Position numbers and translations under genes: made by a program. Positions 17,367 to 25,261 of a DNA stretch of 64,000 nt are shown here, in pieces. How positions within the stretch are numbered: position 1 is the stretch's first letter; every line of letters begins with the position of its first letter. Below the pieces are notes generated by a model that was given only the letters and a program-made list of their open reading frames with translations, ran no database searches and was not told the DNA's origin. Origin of the DNA: Vibrio splendidus (GTDB lineage: Bacteria; Pseudomonadota; Gammaproteobacteria; Enterobacterales; Vibrionaceae); the NCBI RefSeq assembly GCF_003345295.1, contig NZ_CP031056.1, forward strand, positions 1,488,001 to 1,552,000, given 5' to 3'.

Positions 17367-17519
17367 ATGGGCACTTGGATTTTGGAAACACTGTTGTGGG
17401 CTGTGGTAACCGTGGCGGTTTGTGTCGCGATTTGGGGTCTGTACTTACCTAATATATTAATCGCATTAGGCGTTTCGGTAGCGGTATCGCTGTTACTTGG
17501 GAATAGCTGGAGAAGCTAG
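17367..17519 (+). CDS. Small hydrophobic membrane protein, 50 aa
   Basis: ATG at 17367 has a good Shine-Dalgarno, TAGGAG, 7 bases upstream. The 50-residue product (MGTWILETLLWAVVTVAVCV..., ending in SWRS) is almost wholly hydrophobic with one or two membrane segments and a positively charged C-terminus. It is 88 bp after the kinase gene on the same strand. No family recognised. Ribosome site and composition support a real small gene, possibly a tail to the two-component operon. Confidence 0.6.
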   Translation: MGTWILETLLWAVVTVAVCVAIWGLYLPNILIALGVSVAVSLLLGNSWRS

Positions 17520-17577
17520 AATTTCGGCAAGAAGACGATGAGCAAAACGAGCAGTGCGCTGACACACCCGACAGCAC

Positions 17578-17614
17578 CTAAGTTACTAAGTTACTAAGTT
17601 ACTAAGTTACTAAG
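17578..17614. repeat. 8-bp tandem repeat (TTACTAAG x4)
   Basis: TTACTAAG is repeated four times without error from 17583 to 17614, with a partial unit CTAAG before it. The array is flanked by inverted CCCGACAG (17567-17574) and CTGTCGGG (17634-17641). Such a microsatellite can slip in replication and may vary between isolates. Confidence 0.9.
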
Positions 17615-17653
17615 TTCAATTATTAGATACACACTGTCGGGCGCAGAATTAAA

Positions 17654-17977
17654 TTAGCTAGTCAGCGTATCTTCAAACACACCCAGCTCACGACCAAGCC
17701 AAATAGCTCGAACCGTGTGGTCTAGCGTTTCTTCACCGCTCGTTACTGGGTGAATCAACACCGACATATCGCCGCGCTCTTGCTCCAACCACTCAACAAT
17801 GCCCGACTCTTTGTTCGAAAAGTGAATCTCAAACATCGGCATCTTATGTGGCCCAACCAAACGCTGTATTAATGGGAAAGTCTCTAACACATCTTTACGT
17901 TCTGATAGAATTTTCTGACGCAGTGTTTCTGCCTGCTCTGCAAAGCGCAGAGGGAAATAGATATGACCGTGGTACAT
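17654..17977 (-). CDS. DOPA 4,5-dioxygenase family protein
   Basis: Cytoplasmic protein of 107 residues matching the small aromatic-ring-cleaving DOPA 4,5-dioxygenase family: MYHGHIYFPL at the N-terminus, GPHKMPMFEIHFS centrally, and SVLIHPVTSGEETLDHT, with conserved histidines likely to bind iron. The bacterial substrate is not established. Start has AAAGGA upstream. It stands alone between the convergent two-component operon and the zinc cluster. Confidence 0.85.
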   Translation of the reverse strand: MYHGHIYFPLRFAEQAETLRQKILSERKDVLETFPLIQRLVGPHKMPMFEIHFSNKESGIVEWLEQERGDMSVLIHPVTSGEETLDHTVRAIWLGRELGVFEDTLTS

Positions 17978-18143
17978 GGCACCATCCTTTAGAATTATGA
18001 TGTCGCGATTTTATACCTAAACCGCCTTTAATAGCTAAATCTAAATATAATATGCCAGCGCTATCGGTTCTAAACAGAGAAAGCGCCATGGTCTTGTTAA
18101 CGTCAGGTTCGTTGCCTCCAAGTTAAACCTTAGAGGCCTTTTC

Positions 18144-18944
18144 CTAACCACAAGCTCGTGTCGAACTATCAGTACAAGTGCTTCTAATCAACTTCATCAC
18201 AATATTAAACATCACCCCCACCAAAAACAGCGTGATGACAATGCTGGCGCCACTTGGCAAATCGTAATAAGCCGACACCGCTAAGCCCGATAAAATACCG
18301 ACAGTGCCAATCCCAATACTCGCGATAAAGAAGCGAACGCCTTTATAGGCAGCTGCACATAACGCAGGAATCACCAGTAACGCAAACTCCAAATATATCC
18401 CAGTCAGCTTTACGGTGATCGGCATCAAAATAGCGAAGATAAGATAAAAGCCACTTCCCTGCATAAATTCAGGCTTTACGCTAATCAACACCAACATCGC
18501 GGTCGTGATTATTGCCAATGGCCAGACATCATCCCAGGTAGACCACAACAGCTGCCCGTTGAGAATGCCTTGAATAAAATCGGCGCCATGAGGATCTTTG
18601 CTGACCAATAGAATCGCTAATGAAGCCGATACCACAAACAAACTTCCTATCATTGGTTCTAAGTGTTGTTTGTAACGCTTTTCCATTAACGCAATTAATC
18701 CGCATAGCAACAATGACATGACCCACGGGCCAATCATCTCTGCAAACCAAGAGCCGCTAAACTGTGCATATCGGCTCAACCAATAGTGACTCAAAGCGGC
18801 GCCAAGGGCAGCCACTTGCGCGACAGCGAGATCAATAAAGATGATCTGGCGCTTGAGGACTTGCTCCCCAAGCACAATGTTGCCGACTAATGCAATTAAT
18901 CCACACAATACCGCAGATGCCAACCAACCATATTCATTCAACAT
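18144..18944 (-). CDS. Zinc-type ABC transporter permease (ZnuB family)
   Basis: Inner-membrane permease of 266 residues in the ABC-3 family, with about eight hydrophobic segments. The early motif IFIDLAVAQVAALGAAL resembles the ZnuB pattern, and ITVKLTGIYLEFALLVIPALCAA holds the EAA-like region. Its start codon overlaps the stop of the binding-protein gene (shared base 18944), so they are translated together. No ATPase gene is adjacent, so it either borrows ZnuC from elsewhere or has an unlinked partner. Confidence 0.88.
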   Translation of the reverse strand: MLNEYGWLASAVLCGLIALVGNIVLGEQVLKRQIIFIDLAVAQVAALGAALSHYWLSRYAQFSGSWFAEMIGPWVMSLLLCGLIALMEKRYKQHLEPMIGSLFVVSASLAILLVSKDPHGADFIQGILNGQLLWSTWDDVWPLAIITTAMLVLISVKPEFMQGSGFYLIFAILMPITVKLTGIYLEFALLVIPALCAAAYKGVRFFIASIGIGTVGILSGLAVSAYYDLPSGASIVITLFLVGVMFNIVMKLIRSTCTDSSTRACG

Positions 18945-19876
18945 TATGATCTCGTTGATGTGTCTGGGTTAACGAGCGTTCTAAGCAATTCATCAATGAC
19001 TTGATCGTACATTTGGTCAAGGCTCTGACCTTCTGCAACCGTCAATGGTAGCTGTATCGTAGGCTTGTTGATTTGCTGGTTAAGCCAATTAGCAGGACGT
19101 TGGTCTTGATGTGATGAATACACAATCGCATCAAACGAAGCAGGATCCAACTTGGTCAATGACTGTAAATGTGACGTAGTCGGTGATATCCCAGGCTTAG
19201 GTTCTAAATCAGCAATTTGCGCCATATCTAACCAGTCAAAGAGGTAACGATATGTAGCATGATAACCGACCACTTTTTTACCTTGTAACGGCTCTGCTTT
19301 CGTTTCCCACTCTGCCAATTTATTACGCCAGTTGGCACGAAACTTCATTCCATTTCGCATGTAGATATGTGCATTGTCAGGATCAAGCAGTTGTAAACGC
19401 TTGGTGACCTCTCTCGATATAGGAATCATATATTCAGCAGCAAACTGAACATGTGGGTTTCCGTGAGCATGGATGTCTCCCATGCTTCGATCGACATGGT
19501 CATGGGTATCAAGCATACCTACCATATCGCTCGCGTATAACATGGTGGGCGCGCTATCTTGAACCGCAGGATTACCACTGCGTACTTGCAGCATTGGTAA
19601 CCAGCCTACTTCTAATTCAGACCCTGAACACATTGCCATATCTGCTTGACGCATTTTGGCAATAAGTGATGGTCTTGCTTGAACATAGTGCGGGTCTTGC
19701 TTAGCCGTAGTCGCCGAATAGATGTTGGCATCAGGAGCGTGACTATGAACAAGAGCTTGCCATTCAGGCTCACAAACGAAAATATTCAACGCCATTGCAG
19801 ACGAAGATGCCATTATAGATGAGGATACAATGGCAACACCTGTTGCCATTGTAAGTAGGAGTTTCCTAGAATGCAT
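18944..19876 (-). CDS. Zinc-type ABC transporter periplasmic binding protein (ZnuA family)
   Basis: Periplasmic metal-binding protein, 310 residues with a signal peptide (MHSRKLLLTMATGVAIVSSS and onward, cleaved near AMA). Family features: HSHAPDANIYS, GSELEVGWLP, a short His-rich stretch (DTHDHVDRSMGDIHAHGNPH) including the likely metal ligand NPH, and VGYHATYRYLFDWL with a second His. The ATG at 19876 is used; a TTG at 19894 in the same frame is less likely. The gene overlaps the end of the upstream outer-membrane gene by 11 bp. Part of a Zur-type cluster that should act in zinc uptake. Confidence 0.88.
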   Translation of the reverse strand: MHSRKLLLTMATGVAIVSSSIMASSSAMALNIFVCEPEWQALVHSHAPDANIYSATTAKQDPHYVQARPSLIAKMRQADMAMCSGSELEVGWLPMLQVRSGNPAVQDSAPTMLYASDMVGMLDTHDHVDRSMGDIHAHGNPHVQFAAEYMIPISREVTKRLQLLDPDNAHIYMRNGMKFRANWRNKLAEWETKAEPLQGKKVVGYHATYRYLFDWLDMAQIADLEPKPGISPTTSHLQSLTKLDPASFDAIVYSSHQDQRPANWLNQQINKPTIQLPLTVAEGQSLDQMYDQVIDELLRTLVNPDTSTRS

Positions 19877-21002
19877 GAGCACCGTGCGCCCCAAAGGTCA
19901 TCACATACTGAAGGGTAAATACGTTATCTGTCTCTTTACTTTGGTTTTCAACGCGAGAGTATTGCGCTCTAACTGTACCAAAATGAGATGAATCCCAAGC
20001 GATCATTGCATCTGCTTCTTTGTCGTTCATTGCAGTAAAGTGCATGTGGTCACCATGTGCGTGTCCATCATAGCTTTCTGCTTCACCGTAACGCAGGCCA
20101 GCAGACCAGCTTGGGCTAAATCGGTAGACACCCGAGACATAGTAGCCTGCTAGTGTATCTGGTGATTCTGCGTCATTTTTGAATTTGTCATCGACGATGC
20201 CATCTAACAACATGTATTCAGCAGCAAGCGTGAAGTTTTGGTATTTGTAGTTACCGTTTGGAGCCCACTTCCATACAAAGTCAGCACCGTATAAGTTTGA
20301 GCCCGTTACCGCCGCTCCGTGGCTATGATCGTGGTCATGGTCATGCCCGTGATCATGGTCTCCAAACTCACGAACTTTACCGTTTTCATTTCGTAAGTAG
20401 CTCAAACCAAACTGCCAGCTTGATGACTCTGAAAAGTCGTCACCTAGCTTAAGAGTTGTAGTGTAAACACCAACGTCAGAGCCATCATCAACAGACGACA
20501 TCTTACTACCACTTAGCGCTTCAACACCGAACTTCACATACAGATCTGTAGGAAGAACGATGTTTGCACGAACACCATCATCGTAATAATGAGAGCCTAA
20601 AAATGTACGGTAAGCGGCAGGACGCTCAACAAAGCTATCGGTATGCATATGTTGGTTATTTAGGTAGCCGAAATCAGACAAGAAACGACCACCTCGAATG
20701 CTTAAACCGTAAGGCATCGTCAGTGTTTCAATGAAAGCTTCTTCGAGCAGTAATTCAGTCTCATCATCGTGAGTTTCAATAACCGTAGTCAAAGAGCCAT
20801 AAAACTTATCATCGATATTCGCAGACATGTTCAGTTCTGTATGACCAAGACCAAAGCCTTCGCCGCGCTCTGAGTTATTACGTTGACCGTCTTGATAATA
20901 CCCATCAAGAACGACACCAATTTGAGGGTTCGACAACGTGTCGGCAAAAACAGGGGAAACGAGAATGCTACCAACCGCTAGAGAAACCAATTTTTTATTC
21001 AC
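19866..21002 (-). CDS. Outer-membrane porin-like protein with His-rich loop, zinc cluster
   Basis: About 378 residues, likely an outer-membrane beta-barrel: signal peptide (KKLVSLAVGSILVSPVFA), many alternating hydrophobic strands, and a C-terminal aromatic residue (HAF). A loop contains GDHDHGHDHDHDHSHG, and further histidines occur in DGHAHGDHMHF and GAHGAHAF, strongly suggesting zinc capture. I prefer the GTG start at 21002 because AAAGGA sits 8 bases upstream; an ATG-like frame to 21032 is open. First gene of a cluster with binding protein and permease, under a Zur-like box. It is not a TonB receptor: far too short and no plug domain seen. Family name unknown to me. Confidence 0.85.
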   Translation of the reverse strand: MNKKLVSLAVGSILVSPVFADTLSNPQIGVVLDGYYQDGQRNNSERGEGFGLGHTELNMSANIDDKFYGSLTTVIETHDDETELLLEEAFIETLTMPYGLSIRGGRFLSDFGYLNNQHMHTDSFVERPAAYRTFLGSHYYDDGVRANIVLPTDLYVKFGVEALSGSKMSSVDDGSDVGVYTTTLKLGDDFSESSSWQFGLSYLRNENGKVREFGDHDHGHDHDHDHSHGAAVTGSNLYGADFVWKWAPNGNYKYQNFTLAAEYMLLDGIVDDKFKNDAESPDTLAGYYVSGVYRFSPSWSAGLRYGEAESYDGHAHGDHMHFTAMNDKEADAMIAWDSSHFGTVRAQYSRVENQSKETDNVFTLQYVMTFGAHGAHAF

Positions 21003-21040
21003 AACTTTTTCCTTTCTAAGATACATCACCAATTAATTTA

Positions 21041-21062
21041 TTGTTATGTTATAACATTACAA
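21041..21062. promoter_or_regulatory. Zur-box-like palindrome upstream of the zinc cluster
   Basis: TTGTTATGTTATAACATTACAA has the core TGTTATAACA and resembles the gammaproteobacterial Zur site GAAATGTTATA-N-TATAACATTTC. It is 38-60 bp before the porin-like gene. Motif match and zinc-type genes support each other. The rest of 21063-21320 shows no gene; the 21227-21409 frame is a shadow. Confidence 0.7.
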
Positions 21063-21320
21063 TAAATAGTTAATCGTTGAAATGTAACAAAGTATGAAAC
21101 AACTCTAATAACAGGGCATTAAATAGGGTAAAAGCCATTAATATTCAACCACATAAACAAAAACAGCAATTGACAAGTGAAAGCGAATAGTAACGGTATT
21201 TATCGAAAGACTGATATAAGGAAGGAATGATTCGATGGAACAAAAAACTAGAGTTTGAGTTAACGTTGGCCGCTAAAACAGACTCTAGAGATACTGGTGT
21301 CGACTATCGTTTTAAAATCA

Positions 21321-22178
21321 CTAAGGGCGTAGCTTTAAAACTCGGTCAATGTCTTCCGCGGAATGGCGCTCTGGTACTTGCTCCCACTCTTCGCCAAATG
21401 AACGGTTAACCACTCGACCGCGTTGGAAACCTTCGCGCGCTTCTAGTTGCTTCGCCCAGCGAACTACGTTGGCGTAAGACTCAACTTGAAGGAATTCAGC
21501 GGCATCATATGTTTTACCTAGTACAAGGTTGCCATACCAAGGCCAAATCGCGATATCTGCAACACTAAGCTCTTCGCCTGCCACATACGTGTTATTCGCT
21601 AACTGTTTGTCTAATACATCTAGTTGACGTTTCACTTCCATCGCAAAACGGTTAATTGGGTATTCTTGCTTTTCATCGGCGTAAGCGTAGAAATGACCAA
21701 AGCCACCACCTAGGAATGGTGCAGAGCCTTGTGCCCAGAACAACCAATTTAATGTTTGAGTGCGAGCAGCGCCCTCTTTCGGTAAAAAGTGACCAAACTT
21801 TTCGGCCAAGTGCATCAAGATGGATGCCGATTCAAAGACATTCACATCTTCGTCACCAGACTTATCAACAAGTGCTGGTATTTTCGAATTCGGGTTTACA
21901 CCAACAAAGCCAGAAGAGAACTGATCAGCCTCACCGATGTTGATCAAGTACGCATCATATTCAGCTTCTTTAACACCCGCCGCTAACAACTCTTCTAGCA
22001 AGATAGTGACTTTTTGACCGTTAGGTGTGCCAAGGGAATACAATTGAAAAGCATGATCACCAACAGGAAGCTCTTTATCAAAGCGAGCGCCAGATTCAGG
22101 ACTATTGATATTTGCCCACTTGTTACCACCATCAGCATCGTTAACCCAAACTTTTGGCGGAGTGTATTGTTCTGACAT
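21321..22178 (-). CDS. yghU: Glutathione-dependent disulfide-bond oxidoreductase, YghU family
   Basis: Cytoplasmic GST-fold enzyme of 285 residues (E. coli YghU is 288). It has an N-terminal extension (YTPPKVWVNDADGGNKWANI), the thioredoxin-fold part with LYSLGTPNGQKVTILLEEL, NSKIPALVD and VFESASILMHLAEKFG, then the all-helical domain ending in a conserved tail. YghU lacks the classical catalytic Tyr/Cys and binds two glutathiones to reduce disulfides. Single-gene unit; ATG at 22178 follows AAGGAAAT. Confidence 0.92.
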   Translation of the reverse strand: MSEQYTPPKVWVNDADGGNKWANINSPESGARFDKELPVGDHAFQLYSLGTPNGQKVTILLEELLAAGVKEAEYDAYLINIGEADQFSSGFVGVNPNSKIPALVDKSGDEDVNVFESASILMHLAEKFGHFLPKEGAARTQTLNWLFWAQGSAPFLGGGFGHFYAYADEKQEYPINRFAMEVKRQLDVLDKQLANNTYVAGEELSVADIAIWPWYGNLVLGKTYDAAEFLQVESYANVVRWAKQLEAREGFQRGRVVNRSFGEEWEQVPERHSAEDIDRVLKLRP

Positions 22179-22453
22179 GATATTTCCTTATTAATATAGG
22201 GTAGCTTTAACTGATATTAGGTCACGCTCCCTTGGTTAAAACCCCTAAATACAATTTCTTTTCAAACTGTTAAGCATGGCTTATTCCAGAAAGACATAAC
22301 CTGCTTTATGAGATAGCACACGTAAAAGATAAGTGCTCAATCAAACCTAAGCCCCATATCGGTTAGTACGACACGTGATTTAGTCACGACATTCCTACAG
22401 CTTCCAGAAAGCTGTGATAAAATCGGGAGATTACAATTGATAAGGATTTGGCA

Positions 22454-22798
22454 ATGTCTTCAGATTACACAGGCTCGAGTGCAGCGTACGCTCGCCAAGA
22501 GAAAGGCTACCGCGAAAAAGCACTGAAACTGTACCCTTGGGTTTGTGGTAAATGTGCACGTGAATTTGTTTACTCAAACTTGAGAGAGCTTACCGTTCAC
22601 CACGTGGATCACGACCATACAAACAACCCTGAAGATGGCAGCAACTGGGAACTACTGTGCTTGTACTGTCACGATCATGAGCACTCAAAATACACGGATC
22701 ATGACCGTTACGGTGTTGATGCAAAAGCCCGTTTAGACGACCATCAATCAGCAACGCACAATCCCTTTGCCGATCTAGCAAAGTTGATGAAGAAGTAA
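22454..22798 (+). CDS. yajD: HNH nuclease family protein, YajD-like
   Basis: 114 residues (E. coli YajD 115). HNH-type domain: paired cysteines in VCGKCAREF and LLCLYCHDH, with the beta-beta-alpha core LTVHHVDHDHTNNPEDGSNWELL. The likely metal-binding cysteines and the HH/H residues are all present. Start is the ATG at 22454 with AAGGA upstream; the TTG two codons earlier is less likely. Role in DNA metabolism is unproven in the family. Followed by a strong terminator. Confidence 0.9.
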   Translation: MSSDYTGSSAAYARQEKGYREKALKLYPWVCGKCAREFVYSNLRELTVHHVDHDHTNNPEDGSNWELLCLYCHDHEHSKYTDHDRYGVDAKARLDDHQSATHNPFADLAKLMKK

Positions 22799-22854
22799 CA
22801 CGCGTTAAGACCTGTATTTGCTAGATGATAGCGGCTAGATACTAGATAAATAAC

Positions 22855-22890
22855 AAGAAACCCCAGTATGTCACCATACTGGGGTTTCTT
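22855..22890 (+). terminator. yajD terminator
   Basis: AAGAAACCCCAGTATG (22855-22870) pairs perfectly with CATACTGGGGTTTCTT (22875-22890) over a TCAC loop; the 16-bp stem is bordered by A- and T-rich sequence. Confidence 0.9.
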
Positions 22891-22934
22891 TTATCTGCCT
22901 TATAGCTAGAGTTCACTCAAGTTAAGGCCAGATC

Positions 22935-22964
22935 AAAAAGAGCCTTCCGAAGAAAGCTCTTTTT
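22935..22964 (-). terminator. Terminator for the membrane-protein gene at 22988
   Basis: AAAAAGAGC (22935-22943) pairs with GCTCTTTTT (22956-22964). The loop CTTCCGAAGAAA contains a further small inner CTTCCGAAG hairpin. It lies directly after the stop codon of the minus-strand gene and can act in both directions. Confidence 0.75.
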
Positions 22965-22987
22965 AGAATTCTGTATTAGTTCTGCAA

Positions 22988-23368
22988 TTATGCAGCCGCT
23001 TGCTTGCGAGAGTCTTCTACCTGCTTAGCGCGCTTTTTTAGCGTCAACTTATCGCGGTATGCAAACCAAACGTAAGACACAACCACTAAGAAGAACAGGT
23101 ATGACAATGAGAAAATGAACGGCGATTGAATGATATCGTTCGAGATACCCCAAGAAACACCGACAACTGTCACTGCAATTTTCGCGAAAAAGCCACACAT
23201 CAATAACATTAGAGCTAACTGTGGGAAACGCGTGCTACGGAAAGCTAACCAATAGCAACTACCCACTGCCAATGCAGCAATATAGAAGCCAAACAAGAAA
23301 GAGTGGATATGGTCAGCTGCCGCTACACCACCAGAAATTGACATCAATAGAATTAAAAACAGTTTCAT
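22988..23368 (-). CDS. Small inner-membrane protein, function unknown
   Basis: 126 residues with about four hydrophobic segments (residues about 2-17, 23-43, 48-73 and 83-105), a conserved-looking IHSFLFGFYIAALAVGSCYW near the N-terminus, and a basic cytoplasmic tail (KLTLKKRAKQVEDSRKQ). Possible start with GGCGAG upstream. I do not recognise a family. It is isolated between a terminator and a large intergenic region. Confidence 0.7.
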   Translation of the reverse strand: MKLFLILLMSISGGVAAADHIHSFLFGFYIAALAVGSCYWLAFRSTRFPQLALMLLMCGFFAKIAVTVVGVSWGISNDIIQSPFIFSLSYLFFLVVVSYVWFAYRDKLTLKKRAKQVEDSRKQAAA

Positions 23369-23962
23369 AATACTCGCCTCGCCATAAGTTGGAAACGCAT
23401 CCTTTCAAATTTGGAATCTCAGTTTGCGTACTATTTTCCCACTTTTTTTCAACAACACAACCCCTCCAATCGAACAAAATGTAAGCAAAGGTACAACTAA
23501 AAACCACCCGTAACAACTGGTTAACATTTTGTTTTTAATAAAACTCCGTTACTCCTTGTCTCATATGGACAAAGCTCCACTTCGATTTATTTTGTTACAC
23601 AAAATTAACCTTAGAAAATAATTAAAATAATTCGTAACTCTGTGATATCCGCACGGAATACGTGGCAATTCAGAAATACTTATCGAAGAACACCTTAAAA
23701 AATAGGCTCGCCACGTTAAAAAGAACAAAACAGAAAGGTATTAAATACAATTGTAAAACCAATAAAAAACAACTTATTAACAAGTTTGAGTTTATTTACC
23801 AAAAATGGAAAAAGAGATTCCAATCACATTTTTATTGGTTATAATCCGCGCTCTTTTGCGCAGTCTGTTGATAAACGCAAACTAATTTTGAAGAAACAAT
23901 CACAATAACCCGTCTTTAGTTAAGTGGCTCACCACTAACCAACGACAAAACTGAGAATAAAA
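23369..23962. other. Long AT-rich intergenic region
   Basis: About 590 bp, strongly AT-rich. It holds the promoters of the membrane-protein gene to the left and of the MFS gene to the right, but no clear operator or RNA. A GTG-started Lys-rich frame at 23662-23844 has no plausible product or ribosome site. A short GCGCTCTTTTGCGC hairpin is near 23848-23861. Confidence 0.5.
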
Positions 23963-25201
23963 ATGAGCAAGATTGATAAAGCATCACGTATCCTGCTAGC
24001 AGGCTTCTGTATCAACCTTTGTCTTGGCATCCTGTATGCTTGGAGTGTATTTAACAAGGCGCTAGTCACCGAAGCTGGTTGGAGTGCTGCTGAAGCATCT
24101 GCACCTTACGCTATTGCAACTATCACATTCTCTGTTTGTCTTCTTGTTGCAGGCATCCTACAAGACCGTATGGGTCCACGTAAGATCCTTATCTTAGGTA
24201 CAGCGCTTACTGGCCTCGGTATGATTGCTTCTGGTTTCGCTACGACTCCTATGATGCTAAATCTAACGTTTGGTGTGATGACAGGTGCTGGTATCGGCTT
24301 TGGCTACGCATGTCTTTCTCCATCAGCAATGAAATGGTTCCATTCTTCTAAGAAAGGTATGGTTAACGGTCTAATCGCTGCAGGTTTTGGTCTTGCTGCT
24401 ATTTACCTAGCACCACTCACTTCTGCGCTAATCGACAGCATGGGTATCCAAACAAGCTTTATGATTCTTGGTGCCGGCGTACTTGCGATTGCAGTACCTC
24501 TAGCAGCAACAATCAACAACCCACCAGCGGATTACACGCCAGCTGAGCCTAAAGTAAAAGCAGGCCAAGCACCTAAAGCAGTTAAGAAGACTGAAGACCT
24601 AACGTGGAAAGTAATGCTGAAGACTCCTCAGTTCTACTCTCTATGGATCATGTACGCATTTGCTGCTTCTGTTGGTCTTATGATCATCGGTAACATCACT
24701 ACGATTGCTAGCGTTCAAGCGAACCTACCAAACGCAGTTTACCTAGCGTCTATCCTTGCTGTGTTCAACTCAGGCGGCCGTGTTGCTGCGGGTATGCTTG
24801 CAGATAAAATCGGTGGCGTACGTACTCTACTTCTAGCGTTCATCCTTCAAGGCGCGAACATGGCTCTATTCGCTACGTTCAACTCTGAATTCACGCTAAT
24901 CATTGGTACGGCTATCGCAGCTGTTGGTTACGGTACGCTTCTAGCAGTATTCCCAACATTGACTGCTGAGTTCTACGGCCTGAAAAACTACGGTACTAAC
25001 TACGGCGTGCTTTACACGGCATGGGGTATCGGCGGCGCTATCGGTGCAGCAGTTGTTGGTTACTCAATGACAAACGGCGAAGGTTACGGCCTAGCTTACA
25101 CAATCTCTGCAGCTATGATGGCAGTGTGTATTGTTCTTGCAATCGTCACTAAGCCAATCTCTGAAGCTAAAGTTTCTGAACTAAAAGCATCTCAAGCTTA
25201 A
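23963..25201 (+). CDS. OFA-family MFS transporter (organic acid carrier)
   Basis: Inner-membrane carrier of 412 residues with twelve hydrophobic segments. OFA/oxalate-formate antiporter signature features: NLCLGILYAWSVFNKAL in segment 1, LQDRMGPRKILILG, and GAGIGFGYACLSPSAMKWF. Members carry oxalate/formate, lactate or pyruvate-type acids; which one is not clear here. Codon use is strongly biased to preferred codons, implying high expression. Single-gene unit with a 594-bp upstream region and its own terminator. Confidence 0.88.
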   Translation: MSKIDKASRILLAGFCINLCLGILYAWSVFNKALVTEAGWSAAEASAPYAIATITFSVCLLVAGILQDRMGPRKILILGTALTGLGMIASGFATTPMMLNLTFGVMTGAGIGFGYACLSPSAMKWFHSSKKGMVNGLIAAGFGLAAIYLAPLTSALIDSMGIQTSFMILGAGVLAIAVPLAATINNPPADYTPAEPKVKAGQAPKAVKKTEDLTWKVMLKTPQFYSLWIMYAFAASVGLMIIGNITTIASVQANLPNAVYLASILAVFNSGGRVAAGMLADKIGGVRTLLLAFILQGANMALFATFNSEFTLIIGTAIAAVGYGTLLAVFPTLTAEFYGLKNYGTNYGVLYTAWGIGGAIGAAVVGYSMTNGEGYGLAYTISAAMMAVCIVLAIVTKPISEAKVSELKASQA

Positions 25202-25229
25202 TCACCAGAAAAGATTGAATTTGTTACTG

Positions 25230-25261
25230 AAGAGCTTAACCTTAGGGTTAGGCTCTTTTTG
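25230..25261 (+). terminator. Terminator of MFS gene
   Basis: AGAGCTTAACC (25231-25241) pairs with GGTTAGGCTCT (25246-25256), loop TTAG, followed by five Ts. The downstream nuclease gene may begin inside the T tract. Confidence 0.88.

Noticed and set aside
17654..18143. Search for a missing zinc ABC ATPase next to the permease
   Set aside because: The only gene here is the DOPA-dioxygenase-family protein; no Walker A or ABC signature was found in any frame nearby.
19866..21002. TonB-dependent zinc receptor (ZnuD-like)
   Set aside because: At about 378 residues it is far too short and shows neither a plug domain nor a TonB box.
23662..23844. GTG-started Lys-rich 60-codon frame
   Set aside because: No Shine-Dalgarno, A-rich low-complexity product and no downstream gene coupling; more likely random in an AT-rich region.
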